From positions 78,966 to 142,965 of the forward strand of contig JABLXE010000009.1 of assembly GCA_013178225.1 (NCBI GenBank): a DNA stretch of 64,000 nt. The letters are read 5' to 3'. Shown piece by piece: positions 52,041 through 60,489 of the stretch. The translations under genes were made by a program, and so were the position numbers. Each line of letters opens with the position of its first letter. Position 1 is the first letter of the stretch. Source of the DNA: Methanotrichaceae archaeon. GTDB lineage: Archaea > Halobacteriota > Methanosarcinia > Methanotrichales > Methanotrichaceae. Under the pieces are notes generated by a model, which was not told where the DNA came from, did no database searches, and saw only the letters and a list, made by a program, of their open reading frames with translations.

Positions 52041-53375
52041 CTAACCTCCTACAACCTTCATTCTCAATTTAGCAGAGGGCGTCAGCACTGAACCCACGGC
52101 CCGAACGTCGGTCCCGAGTTCGATATCCTTCAGGAGATCGAAGACGTTTCCGGCCAGCATCATGGTCTTGATGGGGCGGGGATCTTTTCCCGGCCCCAGG
52201 TAAAAGGAGTTTCTGGCCTCGACCGAGAAGTCGCCTGATATGGTGTTGGCGGTATGAGCGCCGATCAGGCTGTTCACCAGCACGCCGCGGGTCTCGGCCA
52301 GCAGATCGTAAGCCTTATCGGAGCTGAAGATCAGGTTCCGAACTCCTATTCGAGGCACATCAGAATAACCGCTCCGGAGAGCATTGCCGGTGGACTTCCG
52401 ATCCGCTTTTCCCGCGCTGTAGCTGTCGTAGAGAAATCCTTTCAGGATCCCGTTTTCCACCAGAGGCGTTCTCTGCGAGGGCGTTCCCTCCCCGTCAAAG
52501 CCGGAGGAGCCCATGCCTGCCGTAAGGAGGCCGTCGTCGAGCAGACGCAGATCTTCGGAGGCAATCAGCTCGCCCAGGCGGTCTTTCAGAGAAGAGCGTC
52601 CCTTCTGCACGTTGTCGCCGGACAGGGAGGGGATCAGGGTGTACTCCAGCAGCTCGGCCAAGGCCAGCGGCTTCAATATCACATCATGAACTCCGCTCTC
52701 GGCCTTCTCGCCGCCAACTGAACTCTTCGCCATCTCTACCGCGGCCCGGCCCACGGCGGACAGATCGTCCACCAGATTGCGGGAATTATGAAAATCGCTA
52801 CCTGTAGCAACGTCGCTTCCCCGAGAGATGGCCTCCATGAAGGCGTGCATGTAGGTCGCCCTCTCAGAGTTGGCAACTCCGTGAGAGTTGACCACCAGCT
52901 CGATGGTGCTGGCACAAGAAACGCTGCCGGAAACGGGATCAGCACCTTTTACCTGCAGACATCCTTGCAGCATTCCCCGGGCCATCTCAATGCAGCCCTC
53001 AGGAGCGGTCTGATCGAGCTTTGGATCAAATATCTGCTGGGGCCGGGCCGTCTTCTCCGGCAGAGGCAGCGAGCGCCACCATTCGTCCGCTTTCCGCGCT
53101 CTGGCAGCCCGTACGGCGCTCTTCGCCACCTGGGAGAGCCTGGTTATGTCGCTGGTGCTGGAGAATCCTACGGCGCCATTTAGGACCGCCCTCAATCCCA
53201 GGCCGCAGTGAAAGCTTTCGCTGGCCAGCTCCACCTGATCCTGGCGCAGGTCCACGTCTGTCGAATGCCCGCAGACCCCGAAGACCTCCGCCTCCTCAGC
53301 GCCCTCGCTCTTTGCCAGGGAGAGCAGCCTCTGGGCGTAGCCCATCAGATCATCCGATATACCTGAGATCTTCAT
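52041..53375 (-). CDS. tldE: TldE/PmbA-family zinc metallopeptidase subunit
   Basis: 444 residues. The family carries out processing of peptides and RiPP-type products as a TldD/TldE heterodimer; TldE lacks the catalytic zinc site of TldD. Here DHH/HExxxH-type zinc residues are not obvious, consistent with the E subunit. It starts at 53375 within the PAC2 gene (26-base overlap), or at ATG 53345, 4 bases past the PAC2 stop, which is as likely. A TldD partner is not visible in this window. Confidence 0.85.
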   Translation of the reverse strand: MKISGISDDLMGYAQRLLSLAKSEGAEEAEVFGVCGHSTDVDLRQDQVELASESFHCGLGLRAVLNGAVGFSSTSDITRLSQVAKSAVRAARARKADEWWRSLPLPEKTARPQQIFDPKLDQTAPEGCIEMARGMLQGCLQVKGADPVSGSVSCASTIELVVNSHGVANSERATYMHAFMEAISRGSDVATGSDFHNSRNLVDDLSAVGRAAVEMAKSSVGGEKAESGVHDVILKPLALAELLEYTLIPSLSGDNVQKGRSSLKDRLGELIASEDLRLLDDGLLTAGMGSSGFDGEGTPSQRTPLVENGILKGFLYDSYSAGKADRKSTGNALRSGYSDVPRIGVRNLIFSSDKAYDLLAETRGVLVNSLIGAHTANTISGDFSVEARNSFYLGPGKDPRPIKTMMLAGNVFDLLKDIELGTDVRAVGSVLTPSAKLRMKVVGG

Positions 53376-54120
53376 CGCCTCCGCACTCGTAGGGCGCTGA
53401 TGCGCGCTCCATCTCTTGCAGCTTGCCGATGATCTTCTCCATCTCTTTGGCCCTCTCTTCCAGGGCCTGCATGCCCACCTCGATGCTGAGGGCCCGGCAC
53501 AAGACCCGCAGGACTTCCTGCGCGGCCTTGGGGTCCACCAGATAGCCGCTGGTAACTCCCATCAGGCAGACCGCATCCAAATCCCGCAATGCGCCCAGGC
53601 CCAGCAGCAGCCCGGATACTCCGATGATTCCGCCCCCGGGCTCGTTCTCGGAGAAGACCGCACCGTAGCCCTTCATCTCCTCCACCAGCTCGATCTTGTT
53701 GGCGGCGGCCAGAACCGAAGGCTTATCCACGAACTGGCCGATCCCGTAGCCGCCCAGAGTATAGATCCGCCGCACTCCGTAAGTTTGTGCCACATCTAAG
53801 AAGATGCCGGACAGCTCGTAATGGCCCTCGTTGGTGGCGCTCTGATAGTCCCCTATCACCAGCAGCAGATCAGGGCCGTTGCCCTGCCGGTCACAGCCGT
53901 AAATCTCGTTTCTCACCTGTTTGACCGTGCCGTCGCTCTGCACCAGGACCTGGGGCGGAAAATGTGGAGAATAGATCTCAATGATCTTCTCGGCGTTCAG
54001 CTCTTCCACCATGTGCTCGGCCACCAGCTTGCCCACATGGCCTACGCCTGGAAGCCCTTCCACCATCACCGGATCTTTCAGAGATAGTTCCTTAATTTTG
54101 CGGATAAGAGTCTCTTTCAT
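53350..54120 (-). CDS. Proteasome assembly chaperone family protein (PAC2-like)
   Basis: 256 residues. The opening LKDPVMVEGLPGVGHVGKLV (about 14-33) and the later GGIIGVSGLLLGLGALRDLD are characteristic of archaeal PAC2 relatives (PbaB type), which help assemble the 20S proteasome. A long helical C-terminus (QALEERAKEMEKIIGKLQEM) could dimerise. It lies 7 bases downstream of nop10. Proteasome subunit genes are not in the window. Confidence 0.88.
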   Translation of the reverse strand: MKETLIRKIKELSLKDPVMVEGLPGVGHVGKLVAEHMVEELNAEKIIEIYSPHFPPQVLVQSDGTVKQVRNEIYGCDRQGNGPDLLLVIGDYQSATNEGHYELSGIFLDVAQTYGVRRIYTLGGYGIGQFVDKPSVLAAANKIELVEEMKGYGAVFSENEPGGGIIGVSGLLLGLGALRDLDAVCLMGVTSGYLVDPKAAQEVLRVLCRALSIEVGMQALEERAKEMEKIIGKLQEMERASAPYECGGDEDLRYIG

Positions 54121-54127
54121 CCCGCCC

Positions 54128-54280
54128 TCACGACTTTAGCGCCCTTCTGTATCTGCCGTACGGGTCCTCCGGAGAAAACCTGGCCGGCCTGGTGGTAATA
54201 GTTGAAGCCCCGCAGGACGGACACCTGTCCCTGAGGGTATATCGTCCACAGACAGGACATTTCAGGATCTTGGATCTCAT
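54128..54280 (-). CDS. nop10: H/ACA RNA-protein component Nop10
   Basis: A 50-residue protein; short enough to be missed by length cut-offs. It begins [20 protein letters not shown], with a zinc ribbon C8-x2-C11 ... C20-x2-C23, and continues to the family motif SPEDPYGRYRR. With Cbf5, Gar1 and L7Ae it forms the pseudouridylation complex guided by H/ACA RNAs. The ATG overlaps the aIF2alpha stop (ATGA), and 7 bases separate it from the PAC2 gene. The aIF2alpha-Nop10-PAC2 order is common in archaea. Confidence 0.95.
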   Translation of the reverse strand: MRSKILKCPVCGRYTLRDRCPSCGASTITTRPARFSPEDPYGRYRRALKS

Positions 54281-55059
54281 GCCTCTCGGAGGAAGGTGCC
54301 CTCGCCCCCGTGCTGCTCTATGTATTTCACCGCAGTCTGGGCAGATTTCTTGAGCACCGATTCGGCTTTCTTGTAATCGGGAGCCGTGACGTGAATGCGA
54401 TAACGGGGTGCGCCGACGTAGGTAATGTCTAAGGTGACGTCCTTGTCCTTGATGCGCCGGGCTTGCTTTAGAGCCTTGCGAATCACATCCACTCCATCGA
54501 TAGCAGGAGAAGAAATATCCACATATCCGCTGATGTCCACGGTGGGGATCTTCACATTGTCCTTGGACAGGGACGACAGGATCTTTATGTCCTCGTCGGT
54601 CAATCCGACATCAGCCAAGGCATCCGATCCGGTAATCGCCGTCTCCTCAAGCGCGAGATACAGGCTGTTGTAGGTGCCAAGAAGTGCACTGCTGACCCTA
54701 TTCAGATCATCGGGGCGATCCTTGTAAGCCATTTCCAGCCACTTCCAGGCCTTCCCGTCGGCCTTCCACTCCTGGATTTTCTCTCTCCTCTGATGCTCGT
54801 TTACGTCCTTTAAGGAGAGGTCGATGTGGTGACGGGACCGGTCCACGTTCAGCACTTTGCACACGATCTTCTGGCCCTCGCGGACGTGGTCTCGGATGTA
54901 CTTAATCCAGCCGCTGGCCACCTCGGAGATATGGATCAGCCCTTGTTTGCCGGAATACTCATCTAAGGTAACAAAAGCCCCGAAGTCCACTACCTGGCTC
55001 ACGGTGCAGACCACAAGATCGCCCGGCTCGGGCCAACCCTCAGGTTGCATCAATATCAC
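54277..55059 (-). CDS. Translation initiation factor aIF2 subunit alpha
   Basis: 260 residues. The N-terminal S1-type RNA-binding domain ([20 protein letters not shown], then [13 protein letters not shown]) is followed by a helical domain and a C-terminal alpha/beta domain that contacts the gamma subunit ([20 protein letters not shown]). aIF2 brings initiator Met-tRNA to the ribosome. The GTG at 55059 overlaps the S27e stop; ATG 55050 is also possible. Confidence 0.95.
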   Translation of the reverse strand: MILMQPEGWPEPGDLVVCTVSQVVDFGAFVTLDEYSGKQGLIHISEVASGWIKYIRDHVREGQKIVCKVLNVDRSRHHIDLSLKDVNEHQRREKIQEWKADGKAWKWLEMAYKDRPDDLNRVSSALLGTYNSLYLALEETAITGSDALADVGLTDEDIKILSSLSKDNVKIPTVDISGYVDISSPAIDGVDVIRKALKQARRIKDKDVTLDITYVGAPRYRIHVTAPDYKKAESVLKKSAQTAVKYIEQHGGEGTFLREA

Positions 55060-55223
55060 TCGAGTACTTCTATTACAGGAGTCTTTATCTCGGCTTTACC
55101 GCCCCTGGGCTCTGCCAGCGTGCGGCCGCAGACCAGGCACTTGACAACCGTAGCAGCATGGCCGAAGATAATCTGCTCATTTTCGCAGTCGTTGCACTTT
55201 ACTTTTATGAATTTAGATGTCAG
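55056..55223 (-). CDS. rps27e: 30S ribosomal protein S27e (eS27), apparent CTG start
   Basis: A 55-residue zinc-ribbon protein: [20 protein letters not shown] then [11 protein letters not shown]. No ATG or GTG lies between the L44e stop and this domain; the only in-frame upstream start of a standard kind (TTG at 55289) lies deep in L44e. CTG at 55221-55223 is 7 bases after GGAGG (55231-55235), ideal for initiation, so I place the start there. ATA at 55227-55229 is a weaker option. It is the neighbour of aIF2alpha (4-base overlap). Confidence 0.85.
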   Translation of the reverse strand: MTSKFIKVKCNDCENEQIIFGHAATVVKCLVCGRTLAEPRGGKAEIKTPVIEVLE

Positions 55224-55225
55224 AG

Positions 55226-55504
55226 TTATCCCTCCACCAGCTCGAACTTGCCCGACCTGAATCCTGCACGGCTGTGCGCCTTCTTGCACACACTGCAGCG
55301 GTACCTGACGTTTACCTTCTTGGTGGGCTTGTCCCCGCCCGGGACTTTGGAAAATTTGCCCTGATTTCCGATTCCATTGGCTCGGAGCATTCTCTGCCTT
55401 ACCACATGAGTCAAAGATGAGGCCTGGCCCTTTCTCACCCGCTCCACCGTCTGGGGGGTGTGCTTCTTGCAGAAGGGACAGTGAGTCTTGAGCTGTTTTG
55501 GCAT
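55226..55504 (-). CDS. rpl44e: 50S ribosomal protein L44e (eL42)
   Basis: 92 residues from ATG 55504 ([20 protein letters not shown]); a GTG 6 bases further upstream is less likely. Zinc-binding cysteines CPFC and CSVC ([20 protein letters not shown]) are in place. Located at the E site of the large subunit. It follows GINS and precedes S27e, reproducing the well-known archaeal order priS-gins-rpl44e-rps27e-eif2a-nop10. Confidence 0.96.
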   Translation of the reverse strand: MPKQLKTHCPFCKKHTPQTVERVRKGQASSLTHVVRQRMLRANGIGNQGKFSKVPGGDKPTKKVNVRYRCSVCKKAHSRAGFRSGKFELVEG

Positions 55505-55511
55505 CTTCACT

Positions 55512-56084
55512 TTATATCATCTCTTCAAACTTCACTAAAGCCGCTAGATTTTTATTTCGCAGATTTTTGGCGTGAACAGCAGGAAGCGCGACCACGTCGT
55601 CTCTTGAGAGGAGATAATTCCTCCCGTCTACTCCTACAAACATAGGAACCTCTTCCAGCAGCCGCACAATCTCGTATTCCCGGGGTATATCTTTCTTGCC
55701 CGTTAAAGGCCTTTCGGTGTTCGCCAGGTGATGCAGGATGGTCTCCCGGCCCTCAACAATGGCCGACAGCATCCCCCGGTAAATCTCTTCCTCTTCAGAG
55801 GTCAACCCGGAAGGAACCTCGTCTCTGGATGCCGAGCGGGCGCTTCTAACCGCTTTTCGAACGATCTTCTTGATCCTCTGGTCGATCAGCTTGTTTACGA
55901 TGCTGCGTTCGCTCTTGAGGGTGTCCTGCAGGATCTGGGCCTCCACGCAGTAGGGGTCTTTCACCTGGGAGAGTTCTCGCTGCAGCTCGGCCAGATGGCT
56001 GCCGACCTGCCGATAATAACCCTTATCCAGACTTTGGAGTTCTGCCATCTTTCGCTCTTCCCTGAGCGCATTGGCCAGATCCAT
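55512..56084 (-). CDS. GINS complex subunit (Gins51/Gins15-type)
   Basis: 190 residues from ATG 56084, with GGGAGGGAAGG upstream; an in-frame TTG at 56105 is weaker. Mostly helical N-terminal A domain ([20 protein letters not shown]; residues about 20-130) and a small C-terminal B domain of strands ([20 protein letters not shown]). GINS links MCM helicase with RecJ-like GAN and primase in the archaeal replisome. It lies between priS and rpl44e. Confidence 0.9.
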   Translation of the reverse strand: MDLANALREERKMAELQSLDKGYYRQVGSHLAELQRELSQVKDPYCVEAQILQDTLKSERSIVNKLIDQRIKKIVRKAVRSARSASRDEVPSGLTSEEEEIYRGMLSAIVEGRETILHHLANTERPLTGKKDIPREYEIVRLLEEVPMFVGVDGRNYLLSRDDVVALPAVHAKNLRNKNLAALVKFEEMI

Positions 56085-56144
56085 TCCTTCCCTCCCGGCC
56101 CTCAACAGGGCGAAATAACAGGGAGTGGATAGTATATAGATTTA

Positions 56145-57338
56145 TCACCCCGGAGGATAGCGGACCAGCTCGGCTGCTCCCCGGGCCATCAGGAAGACTG
56201 CGGCATGAAGCGGAACCTCGACCGGACCCTCCAGGAGAGAATATTTCTCCCCACGAATCTCGGTCTTGAAGGGCCGGGTGATCTGCAAAGAGACCGGCGA
56301 ATCGCCGAAGACCACCGCATCCCAGAGGGGATCGAAATCCTCCAGGGACGAGATGGACAGGGGCGTTACCCTCAACCCTGATCCGCCGTGCAGGCTGGCC
56401 GGACAGCGGATGAGCCTCCGTGTATCGGCGGTGACGGGCTCGTCGGTCTCCCCGCCCAACACCTTAACGAACTGATCGGCAAGATAGTTCTTGATGATAA
56501 AGGGCCAAATCTTCTGCACGCCCTTTGGGCTGTCCAGGTTGCCGGCCCGAATGTCGTCCAGGACTCGATCGCTTTGCAGGCTGCAATAGAACTCAGGTGC
56601 CAGAGTTTTCCCGATTCCCTTGATACCTGTCAGCCGCTTTATCGCGCTATCCCTATCCTGGCTGCGAATCTCTTTCGCAAACTGAAGTACCGCCTGATTG
56701 AAACGCCCTCCCCAACCGGGAGCGTCAGCCGGAGGGCATCTCAGAGCTAAAACCCTCTCCGTTCCCACGTCTCCGGTCAGCACCACCTTGAACGTCATCT
56801 TCTCGGTGTCCAGGCCTCTGCCGGTCAGATAGTCCACTATCTCCCGCCGCTCGTCGGACCCCAGCAGATGGACCCGGCGGTCGCGCACGTGCAGGTGGTA
56901 GCCCCGGCCACCAGAGAAGACCAAGCTTACGTCTTTTTCGGAAAAGCCGAAGTCGGCAGTCAGAAATCCCAGCAGCTTCTGAGCCTCTTTTTTGACCAGG
57001 GCCAGCATCTGGCCGTAGCTCTTGGGAGCGTCTCGAAGGTGGTCGGCGTCCAGGTCGAAGATCAGGTCAGCGCCCTGCCAGAGCTTCTCCTTCATAGTGG
57101 GCGCGGACGGACGCTGATAGTAGGCTGCTGAATGGTAGATATGTGAGGGCACCATACTGCGCACGTAATCCATCAGCTCGCCCTGGCTGAAATAGGACTT
57201 GTGCCTGCGCATGCCGGGCTGATCGAAGAGCACGAAGCCCCACTCCCGGGAGGAGAAACCGGGCGGGACTTCCAGCGAGGAAGAGAGATAGTATTCCCGG
57301 AATTTGGAGGATAGAAAGCTCCTGGTCAGGGCCTTCAA
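56145..57338 (-). CDS. priS: DNA primase catalytic (small) subunit PriS
   Basis: 397 residues. The catalytic Asp pair is in LIFDLDADHL (about residues 94-103), with SGGRGYHLHV (about 140-149) as the second conserved block. PriS makes the RNA/DNA primers for replication with PriL (46-47 kb). It leads the nine-gene minus-strand operon reaching to prs. The nitrilase gene upstream ends only 20 bases away and may be included in the transcript. Confidence 0.95.
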   Translation of the reverse strand: MKALTRSFLSSKFREYYLSSSLEVPPGFSSREWGFVLFDQPGMRRHKSYFSQGELMDYVRSMVPSHIYHSAAYYQRPSAPTMKEKLWQGADLIFDLDADHLRDAPKSYGQMLALVKKEAQKLLGFLTADFGFSEKDVSLVFSGGRGYHLHVRDRRVHLLGSDERREIVDYLTGRGLDTEKMTFKVVLTGDVGTERVLALRCPPADAPGWGGRFNQAVLQFAKEIRSQDRDSAIKRLTGIKGIGKTLAPEFYCSLQSDRVLDDIRAGNLDSPKGVQKIWPFIIKNYLADQFVKVLGGETDEPVTADTRRLIRCPASLHGGSGLRVTPLSISSLEDFDPLWDAVVFGDSPVSLQITRPFKTEIRGEKYSLLEGPVEVPLHAAVFLMARGAAELVRYPPG

Positions 57339-57358
57339 GCGCTCACCTCGATCTCACC

Positions 57359-58081
57359 TCAATAGACCTCCGGCCGGCGGTCGGAAAAACAGGGAAGCTG
57401 CCCTCTGATCCGGTCCCGCTCCTGAAGGTCGACTTTCCCGAAGATTGAGGCCTCATCTTGCCCGGCCTCGGCCACGACTTCTCCCCAGGAATCAATGATC
57501 AGAGAGCCGCCGCCCTGCGACCAGTTGCAGGCCAGGTGAGGTATCTGGTTCTCGATTGCGCGGGCGATGCAAAGCGCCCTCCAGTGCGCCCGCCGCTCGA
57601 CCGGAAACTGGGCAATCGTCACCAGAAAATCTGCCCCCTGCAGGCAGAGGGAACGAGCGACCTCCGGAAAACGCAAGTCATAGCAGATCGAGAGGCCCAC
57701 CTTCCCCCATCTGGTGGCAGCCGGGGCCACGAACTCTCCACCCCGAAAGTGCTCTCTTTCCGGGCCGAAGGGGTGAATCTTGGGACGGACCTGCAGGCCG
57801 GAGGGCTCCAGGCAGAAGCCCAGGTTCTGGCCTTTACTCATGAGCGAGCCGATTATCAGGCAGCCCGCCTCTTGGGAGAGCTGTCGCAGCGGAGAAAGAG
57901 AGGGAAATGATGGTCGGTCCCAGGCCCCGTCCTGATAGCAAAAGCCGGTCAGGAACAGCTCCGGGAAGATCAGTATCTCCGCTCCCTGCCGGAGGGCCGA
58001 GCTGGCCAGGGACAGCGACCGGCGGAGGTTGTCCTCCCTCTGGCAGAGCTTCACCTCGAGCTGAAGGCAGGCAGCACGCAT
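57359..58081 (-). CDS. Carbon-nitrogen hydrolase (nitrilase superfamily)
   Basis: 240 residues. The Glu-Lys-Cys triad is visible: Glu in FPELFLTGF (about 40), Lys in VRPKIHPFGPE (about 100), Cys in VGLSICYDLRFPEVA (about 133). The family hydrolyses amides or omega-amides; the substrate is not defined by these residues. It lies directly upstream of priS on the same strand, perhaps a coincidental operon. Confidence 0.9.
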   Translation of the reverse strand: MRAACLQLEVKLCQREDNLRRSLSLASSALRQGAEILIFPELFLTGFCYQDGAWDRPSFPSLSPLRQLSQEAGCLIIGSLMSKGQNLGFCLEPSGLQVRPKIHPFGPEREHFRGGEFVAPAATRWGKVGLSICYDLRFPEVARSLCLQGADFLVTIAQFPVERRAHWRALCIARAIENQIPHLACNWSQGGGSLIIDSWGEVVAEAGQDEASIFGKVDLQERDRIRGQLPCFSDRRPEVY

Positions 58082-58194
58082 GCTAAAAAAGAGACCGCAA
58101 AACTATATTAAGATGCCATCCGGGAAAACGCGGCAAATGCCTTTCATTTCATACCGCAAGGATTATCCGCAGGGGTTACAGAACCATTTAACTT

Positions 58195-59469
58195 GTGGCT
58201 TCCCAGAAAGGTGCGGATGAGCAAGGAATTTCCAGCGAAGAGATACTGGACAGGATCGCCAACGGAGAATCGATAGATTACGATGGCATAACCGTTTTGG
58301 GTGACCTGGATCTAAGCGACCTCAGTCTGGTAAAGAAGCTCAAAGAGAGGCACCTTCTGGTGTGTCTGCCGGTGATAATTTCCACTATCAGGATCACTAA
58401 CTCCCGGATTGAGGGCGCGCTCACCATGGACCGGGCCATATTCGAGGAGGATGTGGACTTCACCGGGACCAGGTTCGCAGGTCCGGTGTCTCTCACCGAG
58501 GCCCGGCTGAAAGGCTACGTATCCTTCAATGGATCGCAGTTCGAGGATGCGGCCAACTTCGGCAGATGCAGGTTCGACCAGTTTGCCGATTTCAGCGGAG
58601 CGGCATTTCTGGCAGATGCGTACTTCGTGGAGTCCATATTCAACGAGGACAGCAACTTCAGGGGGACGCGATTTGGCAGAGACGCCTACTTCGGAGGAGC
58701 CATCATGCAGAAGTATGCCGACTTCAGCGAGTCCTCCTTTCAGAGCTATGCCTCCTTTCGAGGGGCCCGCTTCCAGGGCTACGCCTACTTCAGCGAATCG
58801 CAGTTCAGTGGAGATGCCTCCTTTTCCGGAACGGCCTTCGAGAGCGACGCCTCGTTCATGGTGGCCAAGTTCGAGAGCGATGCCTTCTTCACCGGAGCCA
58901 GGTTTAAGGGCTATCTCTCGCTCATGAGGTCCCGCTTCAAGGAGATCGCAGATTTCAGCAAGTCGAAGTTCGAGAGCGAGATCTACCTCACCGAGGCCAG
59001 GCTTAGCAGCGTCAAGCTGGACTGGAACTCCGTAAAGGGACGGACGGTATGCGACGGTGCAACCTATCTGCAGCTGGTAAGGATCTTCAAGGACCAGGAG
59101 CAGTTCCAGGAGGCCGACGACTGCTACTGTGAATACCGGGACAAAAGCAGGGGGACCAAGAGCTGGGCGGACGGCTCGAAATATCTGGACTATGTGGCCT
59201 ACTTCACTTGCGGCTACGGGATACGCCCCATCAACACCATCTACATGAGCATCACTCTGATACTGACCTTCGCCGGCATTTTGTGGCTGGGAGGTCAGGG
59301 CTTTTCGCCCCTGGACTCCATCTATTACAGCGCTCTGGCATTCGTAGCGGATCCCAAAGGTCCGGGACTGCCGGGCTGGTATAAGCACCTGTTCATGACC
59401 GAAAGGCTGCTGGGATGGCTATTGATGGCACTTTTCCTGGTAACTTTAGGCAGAGTGATGATACGTTGA
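58195..59469 (+). CDS. Pentapeptide-repeat protein with C-terminal ion-channel-like membrane domain
   Basis: 424 residues from GTG 58195. Residues about 70-290 are F-containing pentapeptide-type repeats (FEEDVDFTGTRFAGPVSL; FRGTRFGRDAYFGGAIM), predicting a cytosolic beta-helix. A helical linker follows (DGATYLQLVRIFKDQEQFQE), and then two membrane helices (about 346-365 and 403-422) with a pore-like loop (FSPLDSIYYSALAFVADPKG) that occupies the place of an ion-channel pore. The K+ selectivity signature T-V-G-Y-G is not present. The potassium-channel gene follows 74 bases downstream, so the two may work together at the membrane. Confidence 0.82.
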   Translation: MASQKGADEQGISSEEILDRIANGESIDYDGITVLGDLDLSDLSLVKKLKERHLLVCLPVIISTIRITNSRIEGALTMDRAIFEEDVDFTGTRFAGPVSLTEARLKGYVSFNGSQFEDAANFGRCRFDQFADFSGAAFLADAYFVESIFNEDSNFRGTRFGRDAYFGGAIMQKYADFSESSFQSYASFRGARFQGYAYFSESQFSGDASFSGTAFESDASFMVAKFESDAFFTGARFKGYLSLMRSRFKEIADFSKSKFESEIYLTEARLSSVKLDWNSVKGRTVCDGATYLQLVRIFKDQEQFQEADDCYCEYRDKSRGTKSWADGSKYLDYVAYFTCGYGIRPINTIYMSITLILTFAGILWLGGQGFSPLDSIYYSALAFVADPKGPGLPGWYKHLFMTERLLGWLLMALFLVTLGRVMIR

Positions 59470-59543
59470 GAGAATGAGTGCTCGGAGTCACGGCTCCATT
59501 CAGCCGAGCATTTAAATTATTTGCCGCCCAGGAGGATGGTGAA

Positions 59544-60425
59544 ATGGACCTGAAGACCCACGTCTACGGCGTCCTGGAGCCGGGAGACAAGGACAGCAAG
59601 TACTTTGACCCCTTTATCATGGGGCTGATCATTCTAAACGTAATTGCGGTGACTCTAAGCACAGTGCATACGATCTACTTGAGATACGCGGTCTACTTCG
59701 ACTACTTCGAGCTGTTTTCAGTGGCGGTCTTCTCGGTAGAGTATATTTTGCGGCTCTGGACCTGCACCGTGGACCCCCGATACCAAAGTCCTGTTTTCGG
59801 CCGGCTTCGATACATGGCGACCCCCATGGCCATAGTGGACCTGGTGGCGGTGCTGCCCTTCTATATCCCGTTGATCTTCCCGGACCTCCGGTTCCTGCGA
59901 GCCATCAGGCTCCTGCGCCTGTTCAGGATACTGAAGATGGTTCGCTACTCCGAGTCGCTCAAGACCTTTACCGAGGTACTGAGAATTAAGAAGGAAGAGC
60001 TGGGAGTGATGTTCTTCATCATCCTGATGCTGCTGATAGTGGCCTCGGCCATGATCTACGAGGCCGAGCACAATGCTCAGCCCGAGGCCTTCTCCTCCAT
60101 TCCCGCAGCCATGTGGTGGGGAGTGGTGACCCTGACCACGGTGGGCTATGGAGATATCTATCCGATTACGCCTCTCGGAAAGCTGATTGGCACCGTGGTG
60201 GTAATCCTGGGAATAGGACTGTTTGCCCTTCCTGCAGGCATCCTGGCCTCGGGCTTCATGGAGGTGCTGCAGCAGAAGCGCGAGCGCAGGAAGATCGTGT
60301 GCCCCTATTGCGGGCGCTGCATTGATGGCGGAGAGAATGATACCGTTTACATAATCGATGACGGACCGGCAAAGATGGAGGGCATTCCGCCGGTAGCGGA
60401 CGAGGACGAAGCTCCTCGAATATAA
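59544..60425 (+). CDS. Voltage-gated-type potassium channel
   Basis: 293 residues from ATG 59544, with GGAGG upstream. Six membrane helices: S1-S3, an Arg-rich S4 voltage sensor (FLRAIRLLRLFRILKMVRYS), then S5, a P-loop with the K+ selectivity filter TTVGYGD and S6 (IGTVVVILGIGLFALPAGIL). A short C-terminal zinc-ribbon-like tail follows (CPYCGRC), unusual for this family and potentially a regulatory module. Same strand and close to the pentapeptide/pore gene, so probably one operon for membrane potential or osmotic control. Confidence 0.93.
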   Translation: MDLKTHVYGVLEPGDKDSKYFDPFIMGLIILNVIAVTLSTVHTIYLRYAVYFDYFELFSVAVFSVEYILRLWTCTVDPRYQSPVFGRLRYMATPMAIVDLVAVLPFYIPLIFPDLRFLRAIRLLRLFRILKMVRYSESLKTFTEVLRIKKEELGVMFFIILMLLIVASAMIYEAEHNAQPEAFSSIPAAMWWGVVTLTTVGYGDIYPITPLGKLIGTVVVILGIGLFALPAGILASGFMEVLQQKRERRKIVCPYCGRCIDGGENDTVYIIDDGPAKMEGIPPVADEDEAPRI

Positions 60426-60489
60426 TACAACGTCTTATATATTGTAGAATTGAGTTAAATTGGAGGAAGTGTGTTGATTGCCCCGGCGG

